This document shows, in pieces, positions 48,273 through 58,205 of a DNA stretch of 64,000 bases (the first letter of the stretch is position 1; each line of letters begins with the position of its first letter). Location: NCBI RefSeq assembly GCF_003935425.1, contig NZ_RHQN01000002.1, positions 186,001 to 250,000 of the forward strand. The letters run 5' to 3'. The notes beneath the pieces are model-generated. The model was not told where the DNA came from. It searched no databases and saw nothing but the letters and a program-made list of their open reading frames with translations. The position numbers and the translations under genes were made by a program. The stretch comes from Pseudomonas sp. v388. GTDB taxonomy: Bacteria; Pseudomonadota; Gammaproteobacteria; Pseudomonadales; Pseudomonadaceae.

Positions 48273-48563
48273 TTCCCTCTCCCGTCGCAGGTCGATACCG
48301 CTTGTGACAATCGGATCGGCCCATCGGTTGTCTGAAAGGTGAGCGAAAGCTTGTCCGATTAGGATCAAGTCACTTCCGGCAAAAGACCGGTCAGCCTGGA
48401 ACACATCAACCGTGATTCCCGGCCCGATGAACAACAATAATGGTGATTCTGATGCTTGCTGATACCCCTCGTTGCTCCCTCCTTGCGCCCCCACTCCACG
48501 TACCGCTCCCGCTGAGCTGACTCGTTCGTTTCTTCTGAGCCGTATTACGTCTGGAGTATTCCC
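48273..48563. other. Leader region upstream of the citrate transporter
   Basis: A 291-bp gap between the GFA and CitMHS genes. It contains an A-rich motif AACAACAATAA (48430–48440), and an 11-codon open frame overlapping it (ATG 48427). No gene is otherwise seen. Confidence 0.45.
48430..48440 (+). promoter_or_regulatory. Candidate CA motif for Hfq/Crc
   Basis: AACAACAATAA fits AAnAAnAA, the A-rich target of Hfq/Crc in Pseudomonas mRNAs. It lies 124 nt before the CitMHS start, in the presumed leader, further away than most such sites. Confidence 0.3.
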
Positions 48564-49871
48564 ATGCTGACTTTCCTTGGCTTTGCCATGGTCATTGCGT
48601 TCATGTACCTGATCATGAGCAAGCGCCTGAGCGCGCTGATTGCCTTGATTCTCGTGCCCATTGTTTTCGCCTTGTTCGGCGGCTTTGCCTCCGAGATCGG
48701 GCCCATGATGCTCGCCGGCATCTCCAAGCTGGCGCCCACTGGCGTCATGCTGATGTTCGCCATTCTCTATTTCGCCCTGATGATCGACTCCGGCCTGTTC
48801 GACCCGGCCGTGCGCAAGATCCTGAAAATGGTGAAGGGCGACCCGGTGCGCATCTCCGTCGGCACTGCTGTGTTGGCATTGGTGGTTTCACTGGATGGTG
48901 ACGGCGCCACCACCTACATGATCTGCGTCGCAGCGATGCTGCCGCTGTACAGCCGCGTCGGCATGAGCCCGCGGATCATGGCCGGCCTGATCATTCTGGC
49001 CGGCGGCGTGATGAACATGACGCCCTGGGGCGGCCCGACCGCGCGTGCGGCAAGCGCCCTGCACGTAGACGCTTCGGATATCTTCGTGCCGATGATTCCG
49101 GCCATGCTGGCGGGCGTCGTGGCGATCCTGGCTATCGCCTACTTCTATGGCAAGCGGGAACGCGCCCGCCTGGGTGAGCTGCATCTGCCGGGTGATGAAG
49201 TCGATCACAGTGAAATCTGCGTTTCGCAGTTTCCTGACGCCCGCCGCCCGAAAATGCTCTGGTTCAACGCCGGCCTGACCCTGGCGTTGATGGTTGCCCT
49301 GATCATGGGCCTGCTGCCCTTGCCGGTGCTGTTCATGATCGCGTTCAGTATCGCGATGATCATCAACTACCCGAACCTCGAAGACCAGAAAGAGCGGATC
49401 TCGGCCCACGCCGGCAGCGTTCTGGCGGTCGTCGGTCTGATTTTCGCAGCCGGCATTTTCACCGGGATCCTGAGCGGCACCAAGATGGTGGACGCCATGT
49501 CCCAGAGCCTGCTGGCGGTGATTCCCGACGCGTTGGGTCCGTACCTGGCGGTGATCACGGCGCTGGTGAGCATGCCGTTCACCTTCTTCATGTCCAACGA
49601 CGCGTTCTACTACGGCGTACTTCCAGTGCTGGCCGAAGCTGCCGCTCACTACGGCATCAGCCCGGTAGACATGGCGCGTGCCTCGATCGTTGGTCAGCCG
49701 GTGCATTTGCTCAGCCCGCTGGTGCCTTCGACCTACCTGCTGGTCGCCCTGGCCGGGATCGATTTCGGCGATCACCAGCGCTTCACCCTCAAGTGGGCCG
49801 TGCTGGTCTGCTTGTGCATCATGGTCGCAGCATTGCTGATGGGCATTTTCCCGTTCTTCAGCAGTCTATAA
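48564..49871 (+). CDS. CitMHS-family citrate transporter
   Basis: A 435-residue membrane protein with about 12 helices. Signatures: LSALIALILVPIVFALFGG, LDGDGATTYMICVAAMLPLY, GGVMNMTPWGGPTARAA and PFTFFMSNDAFYYGVLPVL. CitMHS carriers take up metal-bound citrate with protons. ATG 48564 has CTGGAG upstream. It stands alone; an A-rich motif upstream hints at catabolite control. Confidence 0.9.
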   Translation: MLTFLGFAMVIAFMYLIMSKRLSALIALILVPIVFALFGGFASEIGPMMLAGISKLAPTGVMLMFAILYFALMIDSGLFDPAVRKILKMVKGDPVRISVGTAVLALVVSLDGDGATTYMICVAAMLPLYSRVGMSPRIMAGLIILAGGVMNMTPWGGPTARAASALHVDASDIFVPMIPAMLAGVVAILAIAYFYGKRERARLGELHLPGDEVDHSEICVSQFPDARRPKMLWFNAGLTLALMVALIMGLLPLPVLFMIAFSIAMIINYPNLEDQKERISAHAGSVLAVVGLIFAAGIFTGILSGTKMVDAMSQSLLAVIPDALGPYLAVITALVSMPFTFFMSNDAFYYGVLPVLAEAAAHYGISPVDMARASIVGQPVHLLSPLVPSTYLLVALAGIDFGDHQRFTLKWAVLVCLCIMVAALLMGIFPFFSSL

Positions 49872-49932
49872 GCTCTGACTCGCAGGCTCGCCGTCGGTCG
49901 GACGGCGAGCCTTCACGTTCAAGGAGCTTGCG

Positions 49933-50682
<750 letters not shown>

Positions 50683-50815
50683 CAGTTCTGTCAGTAGCGC
50701 AAGCCTGGGGGGTGCCGCAGACTCGACGTGACGGACCATCAAGTTGCTCACTGGTTGACATGTAACCCAAGGCTTGATTGCGTCCGGTTCATGTGACTAA
50801 CGGAGAACAACTGAA

Positions 50816-52105
50816 ATGGACACTTCACAGCCTCTTGCGCCGGGCAGTCTGGACCCGGACTTTGCAACCAACGGCATCTTCACGTTTACCACTGACCCGT
50901 ATGGGATGCTCTCCATCAACAGGCTCGCGCTGAGTTCTGATGGAAGTATCACCGTGGCATTAAGGCATCTGGTCCGCGAACACGAGAAAAACTTCTATTG
51001 CCTTGCCCGGTTGTTGAACGACGGTACACCTGACCCCGCCTTTGGCAGGCATGGGCTGGTTCAGGGCCAATTCAAAGAGGATGCTGAATCCTGGGGCGCA
51101 TCTGTTGCAATCAGAGATGAAAAAAGCATCCTGCTCTCTGGACATTACCTGCCTCAAGGGACAGACGCGGTCCCTCGTAAAGTGGCACTGGTGCAATACA
51201 CGACAGAGGGACGAATTGACAGCGGGTTTGGGGAGAAGGGCTTCGTCTATCTGGATTTCCCGCCTCCCAAGTCCACGACTGAGAGCCAGCACACGCCGGC
51301 TGGCGGACCGCCTGACATGCCTATCGAGTTCTTCGGTTTCAAAGTCACGCCACTGCCTGACGGCAAGATCATGTTTTCCGGCGTACTCGAAGTGCAGACA
51401 AAAGTGGGCGCGCCCTGGACACGCTTCAGCGTTTTGGGGCGATTGAAATCCGACGGCTCGTTGGACGAAAGCTTTGGCGAACGGGGCTGGGTCTATCCCA
51501 AACCGCCGCTCAATATCGCAGATCAGCATCTGATACAGGCGGACGGCAAGATTCTATTGACCGGTCAGATGGAGAATGTTCCTGGGGGTCGAGGTTATGT
51601 AGCCCGCTACTTACCGGACGGTACGTTGGACAACGGGTTTGGCAGCAGTGGGTATGTGCTATTCGAAGGGCTCGATGGTGGCCACGTTACCGCGATGGCA
51701 TTGCATGGTGCTGAGGAAAAGTTGTTGATAGGCGCCAATAAAAAAGTTAACGGGGATTGGAGTGGTGTTCTGAGAAGCTATACCCGTCAAGGAGAGCCCG
51801 ATGTCGAATTCAACGGCGGTCAGCCATTGGATGTGAAATTGGGGGCAAGCAGTTTCAAACTTATCCTCAAGGATATGGTTATTGACGACGACGGTGTTGT
51901 CCTTCTGGGAGAAATGGGCAATATCGCGCTGGTCCGATATTTTCTCGATGGCTCGCCAGATCTTGGCTACGGCAACAGGTCAGGGTGGCAAGAGGTCTCG
52001 GGGACGGAAACCTACGCTCTGGCCCGGCAGCCGGATGGCAAGCTGGTGGCTACCGCGATGGCAGTCTCAGGTGAAAAGATCGTGGCACGCTTTCTGAGCA
52101 ATTGA
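50816..52105 (+). CDS. Delta-60 repeat beta-propeller protein
   Basis: A 429-residue protein made of about seven to eight delta-60 (DUF5122-type) repeats. Each carries a GxLDxxFGxxG-like turn: SLDPDFATNG, TPDPAFGRHG, RIDSGFGEKG, SLDESFGERG, TLDNGFGSSG, EPDVEFNGG and SPDLGYGNRSG. They should form a beta-propeller. No signal peptide is seen. GC content is lower than its neighbours (43–47% in two 60-base lines counted against 68% in recG), which suggests gain by transfer. ATG 50816 has GGAGAAC upstream. Function unknown. Confidence 0.82.
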   Translation: MDTSQPLAPGSLDPDFATNGIFTFTTDPYGMLSINRLALSSDGSITVALRHLVREHEKNFYCLARLLNDGTPDPAFGRHGLVQGQFKEDAESWGASVAIRDEKSILLSGHYLPQGTDAVPRKVALVQYTTEGRIDSGFGEKGFVYLDFPPPKSTTESQHTPAGGPPDMPIEFFGFKVTPLPDGKIMFSGVLEVQTKVGAPWTRFSVLGRLKSDGSLDESFGERGWVYPKPPLNIADQHLIQADGKILLTGQMENVPGGRGYVARYLPDGTLDNGFGSSGYVLFEGLDGGHVTAMALHGAEEKLLIGANKKVNGDWSGVLRSYTRQGEPDVEFNGGQPLDVKLGASSFKLILKDMVIDDDGVVLLGEMGNIALVRYFLDGSPDLGYGNRSGWQEVSGTETYALARQPDGKLVATAMAVSGEKIVARFLSN

Positions 52106-52359
52106 GTCATCTCTTTGCGCGGATGATGGCGGTTCAGGGCGTTCGCTATGAGCGTCCTGATCATGAAACGGATGGCTATCGCCGAAGCGCGCAGCAATTT
52201 ATGACAGTTTTATTTCAATGGCTTCACAGCTATGCGATGCTGGCGTCAAGGCCCAAGGCCGACTACAGCTTAGTTGAGCACCACACCCTCGTTCCGCTCG
52301 CTACACGCTATATCGTAAATCCTTCACCTTAGTCGGGTGATATCAGGGGGGCTTTCAGT

Positions 52360-54012
52360 ATGCTGACCCTGCTCGATCTGCTTTCAGCGGTTGCGCTTCT
52401 TATCTGGGGCACGCACATCGTGCGAACCGGCATCCTGCGCGTGTACGGCTCGCAGTTGCGCCGGGTGCTCAGCCAGAACATGACCAACCGACCGTTGGCG
52501 TTCGTCTCGGGCATTCTGGTGACCGCGCTGGTACAGAGCAGCAACGCGACCGCGATGCTGGTGACCTCGTTCGTCGGTCAGGGCCTGATGGGGCTGACGC
52601 CGGCGTTGGCGATCATGCTCGGTGCCGACGTCGGTACGGCGCTGATGTCCCGCGTGCTGACCTTCGATTTGTCCTGGCTGTCGCCGTTGCTGATCTTTCT
52701 CGGCGTAGTGTTTTTCCTGTCCCGCAAGCAGACCCGCGCCGGTCAGTTGGGTCGGGTCGGGATTGGTCTGGGCCTGATCATTCTGGCCTTGCAACTGATC
52801 GTGGCGGCCGCCGCGCCGATTACCCAGGCCGCAGGGGTCAAAGTGCTGTTTGCGTCGTTGACCGGCGACCTGCTGCTCGATGCGCTGGTTGGCGCGATGT
52901 TCGCCCTGATTTCTTACTCCAGCCTGGCGGCGGTCCTGCTGACCGCGACCCTTGCCGGTGCCGAGATCATCGGCTTGCCGGTGGCAATCGGGCTGGTGAT
53001 CGGTGCCAACATCGGCAGCGGCCTGCTCGCGTTTCTCAGTACCAGCATGCAGAACGTGGCTGGACGGCAGGTGGCGCTGGGCAGTCTGCTCTACAAATTG
53101 CTGGGCCTGCTGTTGATCATTCCTGTGCTTGATCCGCTGGTCGCCTGGGTCGATACCTTGGGTTTCCAGCCTCAGGAGCTGGTGATCGGTTTCCACTTGC
53201 TCTACAACTCCGCACGCTGCCTGATCATGCTGCCTACCGTCGGCCCGATGGCGCGGCTATGCTCGGCGTTGCTGCCGCAACAACACGAAGTGGGCGGCCT
53301 GGCCAAGCCTCGGCATCTGGACCTTGCCGCTTTATCCACACCCAGCCTGGCCCTGGCCAACGCGGTACGCGAAACACTGCGGATGGGCGACCGCGTGGAA
53401 AACATGCTTGGCTCCATGCTGGCCGTGTTGCGCGGTACCCAGACCGCCGTGACGCAAGAGGTTCGTCGCCTGGGTGACGACGTCGAAGCGCTCTACAACG
53501 CGATCAAACTGTACCTGGCGCAGATGCCGCGCGAAGAGCTGGGCGAGCAGGACAACCGGCGTTGGGCCGAAATCATCGAACTGACCATCAACCTTGAGCT
53601 GGCCAGCGGCCTGATCGAACGCATGTTGCGCAAGATTCAGCAGCAGAAGACCTCCCAGCGCCGCTCGTTTTCCGATACCGGGCTGGAGGAACTGGCCGAT
53701 CTGCAAATCCAGCTGCAGTCCAATCTTCGCCTTGGCCTGTCGGTATTTCTCAGTGGCGACCCGGAAAGCGCACGCCAGCTGTTGCGGGAAAAACGTCGCT
53801 TCCGCGCTCAGGAACGGCGCCTCGCTCATGCGCATGTGAACCGCCTGCAACGCAAGGTAGTGCAGAGCATCGAGACCAGCTCGTTGCATCTGGAACTGAT
53901 GGCCGACATGAAGCGCCTCAACTCGCTGTTCTGCGCCAGTGCCTATGCGGTTCTGGAAACTGCCGACACCGGTGCGCTGGCGGGTGAAAGCGCGGTCGAA
54001 CAATCGCGGTGA
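52360..54012 (+). CDS. Na/Pi cotransporter-family protein with PhoU-like domain
   Basis: A 550-residue protein. N-terminal half: repeated QSSNATAMLVTSFVGQGLM and YSSLAAVLLTATLAG motifs in the SLC34/NptA-type membrane domain. C-terminal half: PhoU-like helical regions (ETLRMGDRVENMLGSMLAVL, LEELADLQIQLQSNLRLGL). It likely moves phosphate with sodium, in or out. ATG 52360. It follows a 254-bp gap with no clear gene. Confidence 0.85.
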   Translation: MLTLLDLLSAVALLIWGTHIVRTGILRVYGSQLRRVLSQNMTNRPLAFVSGILVTALVQSSNATAMLVTSFVGQGLMGLTPALAIMLGADVGTALMSRVLTFDLSWLSPLLIFLGVVFFLSRKQTRAGQLGRVGIGLGLIILALQLIVAAAAPITQAAGVKVLFASLTGDLLLDALVGAMFALISYSSLAAVLLTATLAGAEIIGLPVAIGLVIGANIGSGLLAFLSTSMQNVAGRQVALGSLLYKLLGLLLIIPVLDPLVAWVDTLGFQPQELVIGFHLLYNSARCLIMLPTVGPMARLCSALLPQQHEVGGLAKPRHLDLAALSTPSLALANAVRETLRMGDRVENMLGSMLAVLRGTQTAVTQEVRRLGDDVEALYNAIKLYLAQMPREELGEQDNRRWAEIIELTINLELASGLIERMLRKIQQQKTSQRRSFSDTGLEELADLQIQLQSNLRLGLSVFLSGDPESARQLLREKRRFRAQERRLAHAHVNRLQRKVVQSIETSSLHLELMADMKRLNSLFCASAYAVLETADTGALAGESAVEQSR

Positions 54013-54069
54013 ACATACGCGACAGGTGGAAGTCTGTTGAACATACCGGCCCGCAAGGAAAGCTGTTTT

Positions 54070-55452
54070 ATGCGTTGCCTGCTGTTCGTTTGTCTTTTCC
54101 TGAGTTCACTTTCTGCGCAAGCCCTGGATCGGCTTCAGGTCGAGGGCTATCTGTTGCCCAACGGTTTGCAGGTACTGCTCAAGCCTGGCTATGAAAAAGG
54201 CCACGTCGCCATCCGGTTGGTGGTGGGCATCGGCCTCGATGATTTTCCCTGCGCGGACAAGGAACTGCCTCATCTGTTGGAGCATTTACTGTTCAGCGGC
54301 ATAGATGACGGTGGCGAAGGTGCGCTTGAAGAGCGCATGCAGGCATTGGGCGGCGAATGGAATGCGTTCACCAGTGACACCGACACCACGTTCGTGATCG
54401 AGGCGCCGGCGCGCAACCAGCGCAAGGTGCTGGACCTGCTGATGGAAGTCCTGGCTCATACCGAACTGGACCAGGCGCGCCTTGATACCGTGAAGCGCAT
54501 CGTCGAGCGCGAGGATGGCGGCCATTCCTCGCATCTGCGACAGCTGCTGGATCGGCGCCAGACCGCCCACGGTGCCACCAGCGAACTGGCGGTAGAGCTG
54601 GGCCTCAAGTGCCCGGAACGCCCGCAAGTCGACAGAATTTCCCTTGAGCAGGTCGAAGAGGTCTTCGCCGCCTGGTACGCGCCCAACAATATGACGCTCA
54701 TCATGGTGGGCGATCTGGACAAATTGCTGCCCAGTTACCTGGAGCGCGTCTACGGCCAGCTCAATCCGACAGACCCGATTGCGCATCCTCCGTTGGCGTC
54801 CATCAGTGAAGCCGCGCCGCAGCGTCAGGAGCTGGAGCGTGGCGGCCTGGGCGATGGTGCAAAACTGCACCTGATCTTCACCGAGCCGCAGCTTGACGAG
54901 CAGCACGACGAAACCTGGGACTTGGTCAAAGCCTACCTGGACTGGGCGCTCTACACCGATTTGCGGCTCAGGCACGGTTTGTCCTACGGGCCTTCCGCCG
55001 ACCGTGAAGTCTTCGGCGACACGGGTTTCCTGAGCCTCAATGCCGACCTGGAACGCGATGACCTGGAGCAGGCCGAGCGCGCTCTGGGTGCGCTGATCGA
55101 CACATTGCGCAAAGAGGGCATGCAGCCGGCGATGTTCAACCGCCTCAAGGACGCCGCGATCGCGCGTCAGGCCTGGGCGGTACAGGGCAACAGTTCCCTG
55201 GCCGATTATTACTGGAGTGCGCTCAATGACTACGAGAACGGCCGTTTCGCCGATCCCGCCAAGCGCATCAAGGCCGTCAGCCTGGAAAACGCCAACCGCG
55301 CCATGCGCCAACTGCTGGACCAGCCGGGTTACCTGCGCATCGAAAAACCGCTGCTGGGCTATGACGGCCTGCTATGGGTACTTGCTGCCGTCGTCGGCCT
55401 GATTGTGCTGGCGGCGCTCTGGAGCTGGCGGGTGCGTGGCCGCAACCGATGA
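54070..55452 (+). CDS. M16-family metallopeptidase with C-terminal membrane anchor
   Basis: A 460-residue protein. A signal peptide (MRCLLFVCLFLSSLSAQA) precedes an insulinase-type domain with HxxEH (HLLEH: H68, E71, H72). A C-terminal helix (LLWVLAAVVGLIVLAALWSW) followed by RVRGRNR would anchor it in the inner membrane facing the periplasm. Start ATG 54070 has AAGGAA 10 nt upstream. The second Glu for zinc is probably in the IVERED region. Target unknown. Confidence 0.85.
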   Translation: MRCLLFVCLFLSSLSAQALDRLQVEGYLLPNGLQVLLKPGYEKGHVAIRLVVGIGLDDFPCADKELPHLLEHLLFSGIDDGGEGALEERMQALGGEWNAFTSDTDTTFVIEAPARNQRKVLDLLMEVLAHTELDQARLDTVKRIVEREDGGHSSHLRQLLDRRQTAHGATSELAVELGLKCPERPQVDRISLEQVEEVFAAWYAPNNMTLIMVGDLDKLLPSYLERVYGQLNPTDPIAHPPLASISEAAPQRQELERGGLGDGAKLHLIFTEPQLDEQHDETWDLVKAYLDWALYTDLRLRHGLSYGPSADREVFGDTGFLSLNADLERDDLEQAERALGALIDTLRKEGMQPAMFNRLKDAAIARQAWAVQGNSSLADYYWSALNDYENGRFADPAKRIKAVSLENANRAMRQLLDQPGYLRIEKPLLGYDGLLWVLAAVVGLIVLAALWSWRVRGRNR

Positions 55453-55526
55453 AATGACAGGAACCGCGACGGCCTTGATATGCTTCGCGGTTTTCCGATC
55501 CCCGATGACCAAAGTGAAGCGCTCTG

Positions 55527-56687
55527 ATGCCTGAATGGAAAAGCTACCTCACGCGGGTACTCGAACTGATGAAGCGCTATCCCGGCATCATTGCGGCGGG
55601 TGGTTTCATTTCGGGTATCGCCAGCTTCATTCTCGTCGACCGGCAGGCGGGGCTGGCGACCTGGATCGCGGTGGTCATGCTGATCAGCTGGGTCTGGCTG
55701 ATGGTGGAGAACTCTATCGTCAGCCTGTTCAACAAGCGCTTCGGCAAGGAAATTCCCCAGGGATTGTTGCGCTACGGCACCCAGATGATCCATCAGGAAA
55801 GCCTGTTCTTCGTCCTGCCGTTCTTCTTCATCACCACCACCTGGAACAGCGGGCAGGCCATTTTCACCGCCTTCCTCGGCGCTGCCGGGCTGATCTCGAT
55901 CATCGATCCGCTGTACTACAAGTGGCTGGCGCCACGGCGCTGGCTGTTCATGGCGCTGCACACGTTGACGCTGTTTGCGGCGTTGTTGACGGCGCTGCCG
56001 ATCATTCTGCACCTCACTACCGCGCAGAGTTACAAGCTCGCGCTGGGCGTAGCCATGCTGCTGTCGTTCCCCAGCCTGGCATCCAGCTTTCCGATCAATA
56101 ACTGGCGGCGCGCCGTGGCCGTGCCGGTCATGATTCTAGCGATCGGCGCTGGTGGCTGGCTGTTGCGTTCATGGGTGCCGCCGGCAACCCTGTGGTTGAC
56201 CGAGGTGGCGGTAAGCACCGATTTCGACAACAAGAACCGCAAACCCGGCGAAAGCATCTCCCAGATCAGCGCCGGCCAGTTGCGCAGCGGCGGGCTGTAC
56301 GCCTACACCGCCATCAACGCTCCGCGTGGGCTTGAGGAGCGGATTTATCACGTCTGGCGCCACGAGGGTAAGGAAGTCGACCGTATCGCCCTGGACATCC
56401 ATGGCGGGCGCAAGGAAGGCTATCGCGCCTGGACCCACAAGCAGAACTTCTCGCAGGACGTCGTCGGCCGCTGGCAGGTCAGGGTGCTGACCGAAGACGG
56501 GCAGATGATCGGCGTGCTGCGCTTCATGGTGACCGACACCAATGAACCGGCCGTCACCCGACCAGCCGGCAGGCTGATCAAGTTCAAGCCTGGAGGAGAC
56601 GCCCAAGCGCCGGCCCCAGAGCCTGAAGCGCCAAAGACGCCGCCTGCCGAGCCGGCGCCCGAAGCATCGAAAGGCTCCGAAAACTGA
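55527..56687 (+). CDS. DUF5924/DUF2914 membrane protein
   Basis: A 386-residue protein with about seven membrane helices in residues 20–225 (DUF5924-like). A C-terminal domain (about 230–350) has LTEVAVSTDFDNKNRKPG, YHVWRHEGKEVDRIALDIHG and GRWQVRVLTEDGQMIGVLRF, resembling DUF2914. A Pro/Glu-rich tail follows. Function unknown. It follows the M16 gene by 74 bp. Confidence 0.8.
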   Translation: MPEWKSYLTRVLELMKRYPGIIAAGGFISGIASFILVDRQAGLATWIAVVMLISWVWLMVENSIVSLFNKRFGKEIPQGLLRYGTQMIHQESLFFVLPFFFITTTWNSGQAIFTAFLGAAGLISIIDPLYYKWLAPRRWLFMALHTLTLFAALLTALPIILHLTTAQSYKLALGVAMLLSFPSLASSFPINNWRRAVAVPVMILAIGAGGWLLRSWVPPATLWLTEVAVSTDFDNKNRKPGESISQISAGQLRSGGLYAYTAINAPRGLEERIYHVWRHEGKEVDRIALDIHGGRKEGYRAWTHKQNFSQDVVGRWQVRVLTEDGQMIGVLRFMVTDTNEPAVTRPAGRLIKFKPGGDAQAPAPEPEAPKTPPAEPAPEASKGSEN

Positions 56688-56691
56688 CCGA

Positions 56692-57933
56692 TCAGCTGGC
56701 GGTAGCGCCGAAGAACCAGTAACAGACGAAGATTGCGGCCACCACGCCGGAGAACTCGGCCAGCAGCGCGCAGCCCACCGCGTGGCGCGCGCGTTGAATG
56801 CCGACGGCTCCGAAGTACACCGCCAGGACATAGAACGTGGTTTCGGTACTGCCCTGAATGGTTGCTGCGGCCAGGGCCGCGAAGCTGTCCACGCCTTGGG
56901 TCTGCATGGTCTCGATCAGCAGGGCACGGGCGGCGCTTCCTGAAAACGGTTTGACCATCGCCGTGGGTAGCGCATCGACGAAACGAGTGTCCCAGCCCAG
57001 CCATTCCACCAGATGGCGAATGCCTTCCAGGCCGAAATCCAGCGCGCCGGATGCGCGCAGCACGCCGACGGCGCACAGCATCGCGACCAGATACGGCAGC
57101 AGACTCCTGGCCACGTCGAACCCTTCCTTGGCGCCTTCCACGAACGCTTCGTAGACTTGCACCTTACGCAGTGAGCCAATGATCAGGAACAGCATGATCA
57201 GGCCGAACAACGTCAGGTTGCCGAGAATCGAGGACAAACCGGCCAGGGCCGCCGCTGACAGTGTTGCCAGAAACGCCATGAAGCCGCCGAGCAGCAATGC
57301 GCCGGGAATCAGGTACGCCAGCACCACTGGGTCCCAGAGCCGCAGCCGTTGCATGAAGGCCACCGACAGCAGGCCGACGAACGTAGAGACGCTGGTCGCC
57401 AGCAGGATCGGCAGGAACACCAGTGTCGGGTCCGGCGCGCCTTGCTGGGCGCGGTACATGAAGATCGTTACCGGAAGCAGCGTCAGGGAAGACGCGTTCA
57501 GCACCAGGAACAGGATCTGCGCATTACTGGCAGCGGTGGCGCTGGGGTTCAGCTCCTGCAACGAGCGCATGGCCTTGAGGCCGATGGGTGTGGCGGCGTT
57601 GTCCAGGCCCAGCGCATTGGCGGCGAAGTTCAGCGTGATCAGCCCCAGCGCCGGATGGCCCGGCGGGACTTCCGGCATCAGGCGCAGGAACAGCGGGCCG
57701 AGCACCTTGGCCAGCCAGTCGACGATCCCGGCTTTCTCGGCAATGCGCAGAAAACCCAGCCACAGCGTCAGGGTACCGAACAGCAGCACCATGACTTCGA
57801 CGGACAGCTTGGCCATGGCAAAGATGCTTTCGACCATCGCGGCAAAGATTCCGGCATTACCGCCAACCAGCCACTGCGCCATCGCGGAGATTGCCGCCAC
57901 GACAAAAAAACCAAGCCACAGGCCATTGAGCAT
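56692..57933 (-). CDS. SpmA–SpmB-type nucleoside-recognition membrane protein (fusion)
   Basis: A 413-residue membrane protein. The N-terminal half matches SpmA (LNGLWLGFFVVAAISAM, LNFAANALGLDNAATPIGLKAM). The C-terminal half matches SpmB (AKEGFDVARSLLPYLVAMLCAVGVLRASG, GSTETTFYVLAVYFGAVG). Spore formers encode them as two proteins. The role in a non-spore former is unknown; a transport or gate role is possible. It converges with the DUF5924 gene, 4 bp apart. Confidence 0.88.
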   Translation of the reverse strand: MLNGLWLGFFVVAAISAMAQWLVGGNAGIFAAMVESIFAMAKLSVEVMVLLFGTLTLWLGFLRIAEKAGIVDWLAKVLGPLFLRLMPEVPPGHPALGLITLNFAANALGLDNAATPIGLKAMRSLQELNPSATAASNAQILFLVLNASSLTLLPVTIFMYRAQQGAPDPTLVFLPILLATSVSTFVGLLSVAFMQRLRLWDPVVLAYLIPGALLLGGFMAFLATLSAAALAGLSSILGNLTLFGLIMLFLIIGSLRKVQVYEAFVEGAKEGFDVARSLLPYLVAMLCAVGVLRASGALDFGLEGIRHLVEWLGWDTRFVDALPTAMVKPFSGSAARALLIETMQTQGVDSFAALAAATIQGSTETTFYVLAVYFGAVGIQRARHAVGCALLAEFSGVVAAIFVCYWFFGATAS

Positions 57934-58032
57934 CAGATACGTCCTTTACAAGATGCGGCGATGATAGCGGCGTGAGTCGCTTGGGGGAAATGATGCGGCT
58001 GATTCAGTCAATTGATCTGAAACCAACCGACC

Positions 58033-58149
58033 GGTAGGAGCCGCCGGTGCGGCGTTTCGCCTTGCGGGCGAAAGGGCCGGTACTGCCTGAACATCTCCGT
58101 CGCCCGGCATGATGTCTTCGCCAGCAAGACGGCTCGCCGCCCGCTCTAC
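58033..58149. repeat. Diverged REP pair
   Basis: GGTAGGAGCCGCCGGTGCGG and an inverted region ending in GGCTCGCCGCCCGCTCTAC flank about 75 bp that includes two smaller stems (CGCCTTGCGGGCGAAA; TTCGCCAGCAAGACGG). It resembles other REPs but is diverged in the core. It lies between two minus-strand genes. Confidence 0.65.
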
Positions 58150-58169
58150 GAGTTTGCATGGCTGAGAAA

Positions 58170-58199
58170 CGACAAACCCCGGAAATCCGGGGTTTGTCG
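58170..58199 (-). terminator. Intrinsic terminator of gltP
   Basis: A perfect 13-bp stem (CGACAAACCCCGG / CCGGGGTTTGTCG) with a 4-nt loop; the minus strand continues into TTTCTC. It begins 6 bp after the gltP stop. Confidence 0.9.
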
Positions 58200-58205
58200 T
58201 TATGC

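Noticed and set aside
52102-52332. 76-codon frame between the propeller and symporter genes
   Set aside because: It starts at TTG overlapping the previous stop, has no ribosome site and its sequence resembles nothing known.
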